Source: Palsa-504 sp963742795 (lineage in GTDB: Bacteria; Actinomycetota; Actinomycetes; Streptosporangiales; Streptosporangiaceae). Taken from it: DNA of 64,000 nucleotides. The stretch is taken from NCBI GenBank assembly GCA_963742795.1, contig CAVUNL010000005.1, forward strand, positions 248,001-312,000. The letters run 5' to 3'. A model generated the notes under the pieces. It ran no database searches, was not told the DNA's origin, and was given only the letters and a program-made list of their open reading frames with translations. The position numbers were made by a program, and so were the translations under genes. Below are positions 8,178 to 17,305 of the stretch, piece by piece; positions within the stretch are counted from its first letter, which is position 1; each line of letters starts with the position of its first letter.

Positions 8178-9095
8178 ATGAGGTTCGCGGTCGCCATCCC
8201 GCAGTTTTACTCCGACGGCCAGTTCGATCCCGCTGCGTTCCAGTACTACCTGGGCCGGGCCGAAGAGCTGGGCTTCGACAGCGCGTGGACCCAGGAACAG
8301 CTGCTCGGGACGTGGAACCAGCTCGCGCCGATCGAGACGATGACCTACGCGGCCGCTTGCACGCGACGGCTGCGGCTGGGCTGCGCGGTGTTCGTGTCCA
8401 CGCTGTACAGCCCCGTGCACCTGGCCAAGAGCCTGAGCACGCTGGACCAGCTCAGCCGGGGCCGGATCGAGGTCGGCGTGGGCACCGGCGGCCCGGGCCG
8501 GCCGTTCGCCGCCTTCGGCGTAGATCCGCGGCGGTATGTCGCGCGGTTCACCGAGGGCATCGAGCTGATGAAGGCGCTGTGGACGCAGCCCCGCGTCACC
8601 TTCGACGGGGAGTTCTGGCAGCTCCAGGACGAGGCGATGGAGCCCAAGCCGTTCCAGAAGCCCTACCCCCCGCTGTGGTTCGGCGCGGCCAGCGAGCCGG
8701 CGCTGCGGCGGGCGGTCCGCCGGGGCGACGGGTTCTTCGGCGCCGGGTCGACCCCTACCGCGAGGTTCGCCGAGCAGGTCACGGTGGTGCGGGCGGCGCT
8801 GGCCGAGGCCGGGCGGCCAGCCGCGTCCTTCCCCATCGCCAAGCGCGTGTACGTCGCGATCGACGACCACGCCGAAACGGCCCGGGAGCGGATTAACGCC
8901 GCGCTGACCGAGCTTTACGGCCGCCGGGTGAAGGCCATCGAGGCCGCCGCGGTGGCGGGCACGGCCGCGGACTGCGTCCGCGAGCTGCACCAGGTCGCCG
9001 AGGCCGGGGCCGAGCTGATCTTGTGCACGGCGCTGTTCGACCAGGCCGAGCAGATGGAGCAGCTGGCCGCGGCGGTCATCCCCGAGCTCGGGTAA
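8178..9095 (+). CDS. LLM class flavin/F420-dependent oxidoreductase (1)
   Basis: Luciferase-like TIM-barrel oxidoreductase of 305 residues. Typical segments are LGFDSAWTQEQ near the N-terminus, RLRLGCAVF, DQLSRGRIEVGVGTGG, and PKPFQKPYPPLWFGAA before the C-terminal helices. Actinobacterial members usually use coenzyme F420 or FMN. The substrate cannot be read from the sequence. One of four LLM-class genes in this window. The gene directly downstream is convergent. Confidence 0.88.
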   Translation: MRFAVAIPQFYSDGQFDPAAFQYYLGRAEELGFDSAWTQEQLLGTWNQLAPIETMTYAAACTRRLRLGCAVFVSTLYSPVHLAKSLSTLDQLSRGRIEVGVGTGGPGRPFAAFGVDPRRYVARFTEGIELMKALWTQPRVTFDGEFWQLQDEAMEPKPFQKPYPPLWFGAASEPALRRAVRRGDGFFGAGSTPTARFAEQVTVVRAALAEAGRPAASFPIAKRVYVAIDDHAETARERINAALTELYGRRVKAIEAAAVAGTAADCVRELHQVAEAGAELILCTALFDQAEQMEQLAAAVIPELG

Positions 9096-9106
9096 CCGGG
9101 CGGCGT

Positions 9107-10246
9107 TCAGCTGACATGCGGGCCGGAGCGTGGCTCCATGATGGCCTTCAGGCTGGCCACGATGGCGGGGAAACCCACGCCGGACCAGTCCGGCGTCAGC
9201 AGGCCGAAGGGCTCGGCAGCGTTCAATGCGTGCACTATCTGGCTCGTTCCGGGGGTGCTGCTCCGGCCGTGGGTCGGATTGAGGGCCCACCAGCACCAGT
9301 CGATATCGGCCTCGGCCAGCCAGGCCTGGATGTTGCCCCACCACGGCTCCGGACCCTGGGTGCCGGGCTGAGGGGCGGCAGCGACGCGGCCGAACTCGCC
9401 GATCCAGACCGGGGCGGTCTTGTCGGCCAGGAGGTACCCGCCCATGTGGGTCACGTCGGCGATGAAGGCAGCCTGGGTCTGGTGCGGGTCGTTATGGAAC
9501 CAGTGGTAGTCGTGCATGCTGTAGACGACCTTGTTCGGCTCGGTGAGCCGGACCGGATGGCTGGCCACGCCGGTCAGGTCCTGAGCGTAGTTCAGCCCCT
9601 CGCAGATGATCAGCGCGTGCGGGTCGAACTGGTGGATCATGTTCCCGACCGAGGTGTACATGGCGGCGAAATCGGCCTGGCCCCCGGTTCCCCAGGCCGG
9701 CTTGATCACGTGCCCGCCGACCTTCGCCGACCGGGGCTCGTTCTTGATGTCCATCCCGGCGACCAGCGGATTGGACGCGTACCGCTTGGCGATCGTCTGC
9801 CAGGCCGTGGTGAACTTCTGGGCCGGGAAGCGGTCGTTGAACCACAGGCCGTTGCTGTCGTCGTTGGTGCAGCACCAGCCGAAGTCGAGCAGGTGGCAGT
9901 TGGGGATGACGATCAGGCCGTGGTCGGTGAGCGCCTTGACGCACGCGTCGTAGACCTCGAGGGGCGTCTTCCCGTGCAGATCAGGGTTGGCGGCCAGGAA
10001 CTGCTGCGGCACCGGAGCCGTCTGCTCGGTCATCCACACGCTGAACGGCAACCGTACGCTGTTGAACCCCTGCGCGGCGATAAGCCCGGCCAGCGCGCCG
10101 CGGCCGATGCGATCCAGCCCGGCCGGGACCCCCATATCCTCGCTCGCCCCGTACCAGTTCACGCCGGCCAGCCGGATCCGCTTCCCGTTCGTGTCGACGA
10201 TGAACCGGCCGCTCGTCGACAGTGGCGTAGCGATAGCAATACTCAT
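9107..10246 (-). CDS. Glycoside hydrolase family 5 protein, copy A
   Basis: Cellulase-like TIM-barrel glycosidase of 379 residues. Family 5 residues are visible: acid/base Glu170 in DIKNEPR and nucleophile Glu284 in VWIGEFGR, with the conserved GLWFNDR and SMHDYHW loops. No signal peptide or carbohydrate-binding module is seen, so it appears cytoplasmic, which is unusual for a cellulase-type enzyme. ATG 10246 (MSIAIATP) is chosen because the homologous start in copy B falls at nearly the same place; a TTG 16 codons earlier is possible. It lies 40 bp downstream of copy B on the same strand and was probably made by tandem duplication. Substrate unknown. Confidence 0.87.
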   Translation of the reverse strand: MSIAIATPLSTSGRFIVDTNGKRIRLAGVNWYGASEDMGVPAGLDRIGRGALAGLIAAQGFNSVRLPFSVWMTEQTAPVPQQFLAANPDLHGKTPLEVYDACVKALTDHGLIVIPNCHLLDFGWCCTNDDSNGLWFNDRFPAQKFTTAWQTIAKRYASNPLVAGMDIKNEPRSAKVGGHVIKPAWGTGGQADFAAMYTSVGNMIHQFDPHALIICEGLNYAQDLTGVASHPVRLTEPNKVVYSMHDYHWFHNDPHQTQAAFIADVTHMGGYLLADKTAPVWIGEFGRVAAAPQPGTQGPEPWWGNIQAWLAEADIDWCWWALNPTHGRSSTPGTSQIVHALNAAEPFGLLTPDWSGVGFPAIVASLKAIMEPRSGPHVS

Positions 10247-10286
10247 AATGGTACGGAGACGGTCAGCAGCGGCCTGATACCCGCGG

Positions 10287-11432
10287 TCAGGCAATTCCCG
10301 GGCCGGTGCGGGGTTGCATCAGGGCCTGGAGCATGGTGATCACGGCCGGGTAACCCACGCTGGTCCAGTCCACGGTCAGCAGGCCGTACGGCTCCAGAGC
10401 GCCCCAGGTGTTCTGAATGTGGCTGGTCCCGGGGGTGCAGCTCTGGCCGTGGGTCGGGTTGAGGGCCCACCAGCACCAGTCGACGTCATACTCCTTCAGC
10501 CAGGCCTGGATGTTGGCCCACCAGGTGCCGCCGCCACCCGGCGCCGACAGCGCGCTGGCGTTGTCGCCGAACTCGCCGACCCACACCGGGGCCTTCCCCT
10601 CGGTGAGGAGGTACCCGCCGTTCGCGGTCATCTGCTGGAAGTAGGCGGCCTGGGACTGGCCTGCTGGGTGGTCGCACCAGGAGTAGTCGTGCATGCTGTA
10701 GACGACCTTGCCCGGCTTCGCGAGCTGGACCGGGTGGCTGGCCGCGCCGGTCAGGTCGCCGGCGTAGTTCAAGCCCTCGCAGATGATCAGCAGGTCAGGG
10801 TCGATCTGGTGGAGCAGGTTCCCCACCGCCGTGTACATGGCGGCGAAATCGGTCTCTAGAGCGTTCCCCCACGCCGGGCCGAGGGCAGCCCCGCCGATGG
10901 TCGCGTGCCGCGGCTCGTTCTTGATGTCCATCGCGGCCACCAGCGGATTGGAGACATACCGCTTGGCGATGTCCTGCCAGACCGCGGTGAACTTCGCGAT
11001 CGGCCAGCGGTCGTTGAACCACAGGCCGTTGGTGTCGTCGTTGGCACAGCACCAGCCGAAATCAAGCAAGTGGCAGTTGGGGATGACGATCAGGCCCTGG
11101 TCCGTCAGCGCCTTGACGCACGCGTCGTAGACCTCCAGGGGCGTCGACCCCTGCAGCTCGGGATTGCGGAGAAGGAACTCGTCGGCGACCGGCGTGGTCT
11201 GTTCGGTCATCCACAGGCTGAACGGGAACCGCACGCAGTTGAACCCCTGCGCGGCGATGAGCTCGGCCAGCGCGTTGAGGTCGGTACAGTCCAGGCCGAC
11301 CGGCACCCCCATGTCCTCGCTGGCGCCGTACCAGTTCACCCCGGCCAGGCGGACCCGCTTGCCGTGGGCGTCGACGATAAACCGGCCGCTGGTCGACAAG
11401 GGCGTAGCAATGGTCAAACCCGTCACCGCCAA
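10287..11432 (-). CDS. Glycoside hydrolase family 5 protein, copy B
   Basis: Paralogue of the next gene downstream, similar over its whole length. Acid/base Glu173 (DIKNEPR) and nucleophile Glu288 (VWVGEFGD) are present. The TTG at 11432 is preceded directly by an in-frame TGA, so there can be no upstream signal peptide; a GTG two codons in is an alternative start. The two GH5 genes form a likely operon that diverges from an LLM oxidoreductase gene 133 bp away. Both lack export signals. They may act on imported oligosaccharides or on a glycolipid, but this is inference. Confidence 0.87.
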   Translation of the reverse strand: MAVTGLTIATPLSTSGRFIVDAHGKRVRLAGVNWYGASEDMGVPVGLDCTDLNALAELIAAQGFNCVRFPFSLWMTEQTTPVADEFLLRNPELQGSTPLEVYDACVKALTDQGLIVIPNCHLLDFGWCCANDDTNGLWFNDRWPIAKFTAVWQDIAKRYVSNPLVAAMDIKNEPRHATIGGAALGPAWGNALETDFAAMYTAVGNLLHQIDPDLLIICEGLNYAGDLTGAASHPVQLAKPGKVVYSMHDYSWCDHPAGQSQAAYFQQMTANGGYLLTEGKAPVWVGEFGDNASALSAPGGGGTWWANIQAWLKEYDVDWCWWALNPTHGQSCTPGTSHIQNTWGALEPYGLLTVDWTSVGYPAVITMLQALMQPRTGPGIA

Positions 11433-11565
11433 TCACAAGAGTTGACATCCTAACCGTTCCAGGGGCGCGGGGTTGTGGCAAGCGGAACGCCGGACGGCGC
11501 GGGGGATTGCGGGGCGGACGCACCACGCTCCGTTCGGCAGAAATGTCTTTCATTAAGGTAGGGAC

Positions 11566-12576
11566 ATGCAGATTGGTTTCGGCGCCCCGGTGGCGGGGGC
11601 GTGGGCGACCCCCGGATACCTGACCGCCTTTGCCCGGCGGGCGGAGGACGCGGGATACGCGTCGCTGTGGAGCTTCCAGCGGCTGCTGGTGCCGGAGGGC
11701 TCCGGGATGGAGCCGGTGTACCGCAGCGTCCTCGACCCCATGGTCGCGCTCGGGTACGCGGCCGCCAGCACGTCGCGGATCAGGCTGGGCGTGGCCGTGG
11801 TCAACCTGCCGTTCGTCTCTCCCACGGTGCTGGCCAAGCAGGCCACGACCGTGGACGTGCTGTCCGGCGGGCGGCTCGACCTGGGCCTGGGCATCGGGTG
11901 GATGCCCGAGGAGTTCGCCGCTACCGGCGCGTCGACGGCCCGGCGCGGCGCGCGGACCGAGGAGTACCTGGCTGTGCTGCGGACCTTGTGGGCCGACGAG
12001 GTCAGCTCGTTCGACGGCGAGTTCTACACGATCCCGGCCGGCCGGCAGGACCCCCGGCCGGTGCAGCGCCCCGGGCCGCCGGTGCTGCTGGGCGGGATGT
12101 CACGCCCGGCCATGGAACGGGCGGGGCGGATCGCGGACGGCTGGATCACCTCAAGCCGCGCCGACCTGTCCCAGATCGGTGCGGCGGCCGCCGTGATCCG
12201 GGAGGCGGCGTCGGCGGCGGGCCGGGACCCGGACGCGGTGCGCATCGTGTGCCGGGGCGTGGTGCGGGCGGGTGACGAGGAGAAGGGGCCGGACGGCGGC
12301 CGGCGGCTGCTGTCGGGCGGTTTCGCGCAGATCCGCGAGGACGCGGCCTGGCTGGGCGAGCAGGGCGTGACCGAGCTGTTCTACGACCTGAACTGGGATC
12401 CGCAGGTCGGCTCGCCCTCGGTGGAGCCGCAGGCCGCGGCGGCGCGGGCCGAGGAGATCCTGGGCCAGCTCGCGCCGGTGTCTTTAGGGAGTGAAACCCG
12501 GGATTCACTTTGCTCTAACGTAGTGAAAACCGGGTTTCATGCTGTTGGGCGAGCGGTCAGTTTCCTGAGGACTTAG
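11566..12576 (+). CDS. LLM class flavin/F420-dependent oxidoreductase (2)
   Basis: Luciferase-like oxidoreductase, 336 residues. The ATG is preceded by AAGGTAGGGAC. Family segments include AGYASLWSFQRLL, SRIRLGVAVVNLPF, VLSGGRLDLGLGIGW and PGPPVLLGGMS. The conserved fold ends near EEILGQLAPVS. The last about 30 residues look random and run through two operator-like palindromes (12491-12540), so the original stop codon was probably lost and the frame extended to 12576. That end overlaps the convergent LuxR gene by 4 bp. Cofactor and substrate are not determined. Confidence 0.85.
   Translation: MQIGFGAPVAGAWATPGYLTAFARRAEDAGYASLWSFQRLLVPEGSGMEPVYRSVLDPMVALGYAAASTSRIRLGVAVVNLPFVSPTVLAKQATTVDVLSGGRLDLGLGIGWMPEEFAATGASTARRGARTEEYLAVLRTLWADEVSSFDGEFYTIPAGRQDPRPVQRPGPPVLLGGMSRPAMERAGRIADGWITSSRADLSQIGAAAAVIREAASAAGRDPDAVRIVCRGVVRAGDEEKGPDGGRRLLSGGFAQIREDAAWLGEQGVTELFYDLNWDPQVGSPSVEPQAAAARAEEILGQLAPVSLGSETRDSLCSNVVKTGFHAVGRAVSFLRT
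12491..12540. promoter_or_regulatory. Pair of TGAAA-type operator palindromes
   Basis: Two near-palindromes, GTGAAACCCGGGATTCAC (12491-12508) and GTGAAAACCGGGTTTCAT (12523-12540), repeat with a 32-bp start-to-start spacing, about three helical turns. They resemble a double operator of a TetR- or GntR-type repressor, but they lie at the 3' end of an LLM gene with no gene to regulate. Confidence 0.5.
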
Positions 12577-15500
12577 TTTCTCGAGGGCTCGGCGGTCAGG
12601 CCTTCGCGGTGCGCGATGGCGGCGGCCTCGGTGCGGCTGGCGGCGCCGAGCTTGCCGAGGATGTTCGACACGTGCACGCTGGCCGTCTTCGGCGCGATGA
12701 ACAGCACCGAGGCGATCTCCCGGTTGCTGCGGCCCGCGGCGATGAGCCGGAGCACCTCGCGTTCCCGGCTGGTCAGCGCGGCGAGCACCGCGCCGTCCGG
12801 CAGGTCGGGCGCGGTGCCGATCCGGGCCCGGCGGGCCAGGTCATCCAGGGCCCGGCGCAGCGGGTTGGCCCCGAGCCGGTCCGCGATCTGGGCCGCCTGA
12901 CCCCACTGGTCGTTGGCGTCGTCCCGGCGGCCCGCCTCGGCCAGCGCCTCGGCCAGCCGCCACCGGGTGCGGGCGATCTCGTAGCAGTACCCGGGGCCGA
13001 ACGCGTCCAGGACCGCCTCCCAGGCCTGCGGGGCGTTGTCGCCTGTGGCGCGCTGGTACTCGGCTTCAGCGCGGGCCAGCCAGCCGCGGCCCTCGGGGCC
13101 CAGGATGAACTTGGGCCGTTTGGGGAACGCCGCTCCCCGGCGGGCGACGTCGATCAGTTCCGCGGCCGCGGCCGCTTCGGCGCGGGCCGTCTCGTCGGCA
13201 CCGCTGGCCCGGGCCTGCACGGCCCGGTCGGCGCGCGCGCTCAGGGCGACCGCGGCAGGCCGGAGGACCGACGGGGAGTAACCCCACGGCGGGACGTCGT
13301 CGAGGTCGATCGCGGCCTGGGCCTCGGCCAGCGCCTGCTCGGTATCGCCCTGCCAGAGGGCATGCTCGGCGAGCAGGCCGTGCGCGATGAACGGGTCGAA
13401 TCCGCGGACCGTCCAGAACGGCTCGATCCAGGCGCGCCGCTCCTCCACCGCCGGGTTGCCGCGCGCGACGTCGATGAACAGGGCCATCGAGGAGAGATAG
13501 GCCTCGGGCGGGCTGGTGACCCGGACCGGGAAGCCGTCGGCGATCTCCTGCGCGTGATCCCACTTGCCGTCCGCGTAGTGGCACTGGAAGTGCAGGTGCT
13601 GTAGTTCCCAGCCGTAAGGGGACATGTCCAGGCCGGTCTGGAGGGCCCGCTTGGTGCCCTCGTGAGCCACGGCCCCGCCGGTGGCCAGATCGCCTCGTTC
13701 CAGGTGGGCCCGGGCCAGATGATAGGCGGAGCGCAGCTCCACGCCGAGCACCATGGCCTGCCGGGCCTGCCGGTGCGCCGCGGTCAGCACCTTGATCGCC
13801 TCGTCGTTGCGGCCCTCGCGATTGCTCATGAAACCCAGGGTCACCAGCCCGTCGGCTTCGACCCAGGGCGCGTCGGCGGCACGGGCGGCGGCGATCCCGC
13901 GCTCGGCCCAGTCCCGGGCCACGCTGAAGTCCTCCTCGAAAAGCAGGGCCCAGGCGTAGGTGGTCAGGGCCCGCGCGTACTGCCAGGTCGGCGGGTCCGC
14001 GGGCGTGGCCTCCACCGTGGCCCGCGCGACCTCGACGGCTTCGGCGGGGGCCTTGGGATCGTCGATGAGCATCAGGTTGAAGGCCAGCCGCTCGCCGATC
14101 CTGCTGGCCAGCTTGACGTCGACCGGCGGTCCGCCCTGCTCGGCCTGGACGGCCAGGACCTGCCGCAGCCGCCGGAGCAGGTGCACGGCGCGGTCCACGT
14201 CCCCGCTGTCCGCCGCGGTGGTCGCGGACATCAGCCCGAGCTTGCCCCGGGCCATGCCCGCCGTCTTCTCCGGGTCGGTCACCCGCTCCCACAGGGCGAG
14301 GGCCTGGTCGTAGTGGCGGTGCGCCTCGGCGGGCGCGCCCAGCTTCTCGGCATCTTCTCCGGCCCGGACCGACGCGGCGAACGCGCCGGGAATGTCGTGG
14401 CTGGCCAGGCAGTGCTGGGCGAGCTCGGCGGCGGTGCCCGGCATCGTGAGCCGCTCCTCGTCGGCCAGCAGCGAACACATGGTGGCGTGCAGCCTGGTCC
14501 GCTCCCCCGGCAGCAGGTCCGCGTAGACCGCCTCGCGAAGCAGGGCGTGCCGGAACACGTAGCCTTCGGTGCCGTCAGGCACGAGCAGCTGGTGAGTGAC
14601 CGCCTCCCGTACCGCCCCCTCGTATTCGGCGGCGGCCAGGCCGGACGCGGCCCGGACCAGCTCGTCGTCGGCTTTGCGGCCGGCCACGGCCGCGGCGCGG
14701 AGGACCTGTTGCGTGGCGTCGGTCAGCTGCTCGACCCGGTTGAGCAGCAGGGCCGCCAGCCCCGCCGGCAGGGCATCGCGACGGCCGGGATCGCTGCCGA
14801 TCGAGGCGGCGAGCAGCTCCTCGGCGTAGTAGGCGTTGCCCTCGGCGCGGGCCACGATGTCGTTCAGCTCGGTCGCGTCGATGCGGGCCCGTGTGGTGGC
14901 GGTCAGGTGCTCGGCCAGGGCCGAGGGAGCCAGCGGGGCGAGGTCGACCGCGATGACGCTGGGCAGCCGCAGCAGCTCGGCCACCACCGGCCGCAGGGGG
15001 TGCCGCCGGTGCAGGTCGTCGGTCCGGTAGCTGCCGATCAGGGCGACCCGTTCCCGGTGCAGCATCCGGGACAAGAACGTGACCAGGTCCCGCGTGGATG
15101 CGTCGGCCCAGTGCAGGTCCTCCAGCACGAGCAGCACGGGCGCCGCGGCGGCCAGCTCGGCGAGCAGGCCGAGCACGCCGCCGAACATCTGCTGCCGGGC
15201 CAGGCCCGAGCGGTCCGAGTCGGCGATGGGTCCCTCGCCGCCCTCGGGCAGCAGCCGGCCCAGGGCCGGGCGGGAGCTGAGCGCGTCGCGGACCCCGCTG
15301 GACTGAGCGGCCCCCCGGAGCGCGTCGGCCAAGGGCAGGTAAGGCACGCTGTCACCCAGCTCGGCGCACTGCCCGGACAGCACGGTGAAGCCCCGTCTGG
15401 CGGCCAGCCGGGTCACCTCGCCGATCAGGCGGGTCTTGCCGACCCCCGCGTCGCCGCTGACCAGAGCGACCACCGAGCGGCCCGCCTCGGCGTCATCGAG

Positions 15501-15599
15501 CAGGCTGAGCAGGCGGCCGAGCTCGCCCTCCCGCCCGACCATGCGCCCAGCTGACATCCGTAGCACCACGTGCACAAGTATCCCATCAGGGACCGACAA
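12573..15599 (-). CDS. LuxR-family ATPase regulator (LAL type)
   Basis: Large ATP-binding LuxR regulator of about 1008 residues. A Walker A motif GDAGVGKT is at residues 49-56, after the opening MVGREGELGRLL. A Walker B-like VLLVLEDLHWAD and an AAA/NACHT-like module follow, then a long helical TPR-like middle. The C-terminal LuxR HTH includes LTSREREVLRLIAAG and NREIASVLFIAPKTASVHVS. Such proteins are ligand-gated transcription activators. The frame opens at a TTG; an ATG 14 codons later (MSAGRMVG) is an equally plausible start. It diverges from msrB, 38 bp away. Confidence 0.9.
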   Translation of the reverse strand: MSVPDGILVHVVLRMSAGRMVGREGELGRLLSLLDDAEAGRSVVALVSGDAGVGKTRLIGEVTRLAARRGFTVLSGQCAELGDSVPYLPLADALRGAAQSSGVRDALSSRPALGRLLPEGGEGPIADSDRSGLARQQMFGGVLGLLAELAAAAPVLLVLEDLHWADASTRDLVTFLSRMLHRERVALIGSYRTDDLHRRHPLRPVVAELLRLPSVIAVDLAPLAPSALAEHLTATTRARIDATELNDIVARAEGNAYYAEELLAASIGSDPGRRDALPAGLAALLLNRVEQLTDATQQVLRAAAVAGRKADDELVRAASGLAAAEYEGAVREAVTHQLLVPDGTEGYVFRHALLREAVYADLLPGERTRLHATMCSLLADEERLTMPGTAAELAQHCLASHDIPGAFAASVRAGEDAEKLGAPAEAHRHYDQALALWERVTDPEKTAGMARGKLGLMSATTAADSGDVDRAVHLLRRLRQVLAVQAEQGGPPVDVKLASRIGERLAFNLMLIDDPKAPAEAVEVARATVEATPADPPTWQYARALTTYAWALLFEEDFSVARDWAERGIAAARAADAPWVEADGLVTLGFMSNREGRNDEAIKVLTAAHRQARQAMVLGVELRSAYHLARAHLERGDLATGGAVAHEGTKRALQTGLDMSPYGWELQHLHFQCHYADGKWDHAQEIADGFPVRVTSPPEAYLSSMALFIDVARGNPAVEERRAWIEPFWTVRGFDPFIAHGLLAEHALWQGDTEQALAEAQAAIDLDDVPPWGYSPSVLRPAAVALSARADRAVQARASGADETARAEAAAAAELIDVARRGAAFPKRPKFILGPEGRGWLARAEAEYQRATGDNAPQAWEAVLDAFGPGYCYEIARTRWRLAEALAEAGRRDDANDQWGQAAQIADRLGANPLRRALDDLARRARIGTAPDLPDGAVLAALTSREREVLRLIAAGRSNREIASVLFIAPKTASVHVSNILGKLGAASRTEAAAIAHREGLTAEPSRN

Positions 15600-15637
15600 T
15601 TCCGATTCGTTAAGCTCCTGGCTGTACTCTGCGTTAC

Positions 15638-16042
15638 ATGGAGAAGGTTGAACGTACGGACGCCGAGTGGCGGGAGCGGCTGACTCCCGAAGAGTACGCG
15701 GTGCTGCGCGAGGCGGACACCGAGGCGCCGTTCACCGGCGAGTACACCGATACCAAGACCGAGGGCGTGTACCGCTGCCGGGCGTGCGGCGCGGAACTAT
15801 TCCGTTCGGACACCAAGTTCGAATCGCACTGCGGCTGGCCGTCGTTCTACCAGCCGACCGAATCGGACGCGGTGGTGCTGATCGAGGACCGCACGCTCGG
15901 GACGACCCGCACCGAGGTGCGGTGCGCCGCGTGCGATTCGCACCTGGGCCACGTATTCGCCGGAGAAGGCTACGACGTCCCCACCGACCAGCGCTGGTGC
16001 ATCAACTCGGTGTCGCTGACCCTGGAGCCCGTATCGTCGTGA
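15638..16042 (+). CDS. msrB: Peptide-methionine (R)-S-oxide reductase MsrB
   Basis: Repairs methionine-R-sulfoxide in proteins. The 134-residue protein is complete. Zinc site CxxC pairs are at Cys47/Cys50 and Cys96/Cys99. Cys65 in ESHCGWPSF and catalytic Cys121 in RWCINSVSL are present. The stop TGA overlaps the GTG start of the cupin gene by four bases (GTGA at 16039-16042), so the two are probably translationally coupled. Confidence 0.95.
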   Translation: MEKVERTDAEWRERLTPEEYAVLREADTEAPFTGEYTDTKTEGVYRCRACGAELFRSDTKFESHCGWPSFYQPTESDAVVLIEDRTLGTTRTEVRCAACDSHLGHVFAGEGYDVPTDQRWCINSVSLTLEPVSS

Positions 16043-16437
16043 ACCCGGGGCTTCGGCTGGTCCGGGCGGACTCGCTGTCGGCTGGCACCGCGCAGACCGG
16101 CGGGATGATCAGGTCCGCGGCCATCTCCGGCGACCTGGTCGGCGCGCAGGCGCTGTGGATGGGGCGGACGGTGGTGCGGCCCGGGACGTCATCGGGGGAT
16201 CACCATCACGGGGAGTCCGAGACCGGAGTCTACGTGGTATCGGGTCATCCGGTGTTCGTGTTCCGGGATCCGGAGAGCGGCTCGCTGGTCCGGCTGGAGA
16301 CGTCGCCGGGCGACTACGTCTGGGTCCCGCCGCACGTCCCGCACCGGGAGGAGAACCCGTCCCCGGACACCGAGGCGGTGGTGGTCATCGCCCGGTCCAC
16401 CCAGGAGGCGATCGTGGTCAACGTCCCCTCGCTGTGA
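16039..16437 (+). CDS. Cupin domain protein
   Basis: Single-domain cupin of 132 residues starting at a GTG that overlaps the msrB stop. Metal-ligand type motifs are visible: motif 1 SGDHHHGESETGVYVVSG and motif 2 GDYVWVPPHVPHREEN. The fold is a small beta-barrel that binds a metal. The reaction, if any, is unknown. Coupling to msrB hints at a role in oxidative stress or detoxification, but that is only inference from position. Confidence 0.85.
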   Translation: MNPGLRLVRADSLSAGTAQTGGMIRSAAISGDLVGAQALWMGRTVVRPGTSSGDHHHGESETGVYVVSGHPVFVFRDPESGSLVRLETSPGDYVWVPPHVPHREENPSPDTEAVVVIARSTQEAIVVNVPSL

Positions 16438-16525
16438 GGCCGGAAGTCACCGAATGTGATCTCAGGGATATGCCAGGGAGCAATCGCGCGGCATCGGCGG
16501 GCGGTACTGAACTCGGCGTTACCGG

Positions 16526-17113
16526 CTACCGATCCCGGGGCTCGAGTAGGCCGAGTTCGGCGGCGCGGACCGCGGCCTCCTGGCGGCTGGCCGCGCCGAG
16601 CTTGCCGAGCACCGCGGCGACGTGACTGTCCACCGTACGTACGGAAACCACGAGCTGGCTGGCAATCTGGGCGTTGGTGAAGCCTTGGCCGAGCAGGCGC
16701 AGCACGTCGACCTGCCGACCGGTCAGGCCGGCCGGATTGACCCTGGTCTCGGTCAGCGGCCCGCGCGGAATGCGAGCCACGCCGAGCGCGCGCAACCGCC
16801 TGCGGACCCGCCCCAGCCACCGCAGGCTGGCGCCGAGGACGCGCGGGTCAGGGTGCTGCCGGTTCAGCTCGACCGCTTGCTGCTGCGCCGCGGCGGCCCG
16901 CTCCGCGGCGCCGATCGTGTAGCACTCGACGGCGTACTGCTCGAGTAGTTCGGCCCGCTCGGCTGCGGGGAACCGGTCGGCATGCTCCAAGACGAGGGCG
17001 AAATGCGCGACCGCCTCACGGTGCGCTCCGGCCCGGGCCGCGTCCCGGGCGGCGGCCGGGCCGTACCGCACGATCGCCTCCGCGTCACCCGCCTGCGCGG
17101 CATGGTGGACGTA
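16526..17113 (-). pseudogene. Remnant of LuxR-family ATPase regulator
   Basis: The readable fragment begins after an in-frame TAG (17114-17116) with YVHHAAQAGDAEAIVRYGP, a segment that lies mid-protein in LAL-type regulators. It ends with a complete LuxR HTH (LTGRQVDVLRLLGQGFTNA, VRTVDSHVAAVLGKLGAASR). The whole N-terminal ATPase is missing, and so is a large block between LRWLGRVRRR and LRALGVARIPRGP. A GTG at 17071 could allow a 181-residue HTH protein to be made, so some DNA-binding activity cannot be excluded. The gene ends next to arfB and a TnpB-type element. Confidence 0.7.
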
Positions 17114-17125
17114 CTATGGGTCGCC

Positions 17126-17305
17126 GTCAGGTGCGACAGCGCGATCGCCGCAGGCCGCGAGCTCGCCCGGGGAGATCGGGTTCGCGGGATGGCCGTGACG
17201 CAAGCGGAGGTGGTCAACCAGGGCGTGGTCTATGACGTGGAGGTGGACACTACGCATAGCGAGTCCCTGACATGTGCGCGGATTATCGCTGCCCGTGCCG
17301 CGTGA
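17126..17305 (+). other. Possible Hint/intein C-terminal remnant
   Basis: A short plus-strand reading frame ends with VVNQGVVYDVEVDTTHSE, which resembles the C-terminal block F of Hint/intein domains (VYDxxVxxxHxF). The following residues do not give a proper block G His-Asn. The stretch lies between the truncated LuxR gene and arfB. It may be a decayed mobile fragment or chance similarity. Confidence 0.25.

Noticed and set aside
13662..15554. 630-codon plus-strand frame
   Set aside because: Antisense to the LuxR ATPase regulator; low-complexity Gly/Arg/Val composition and no domain.
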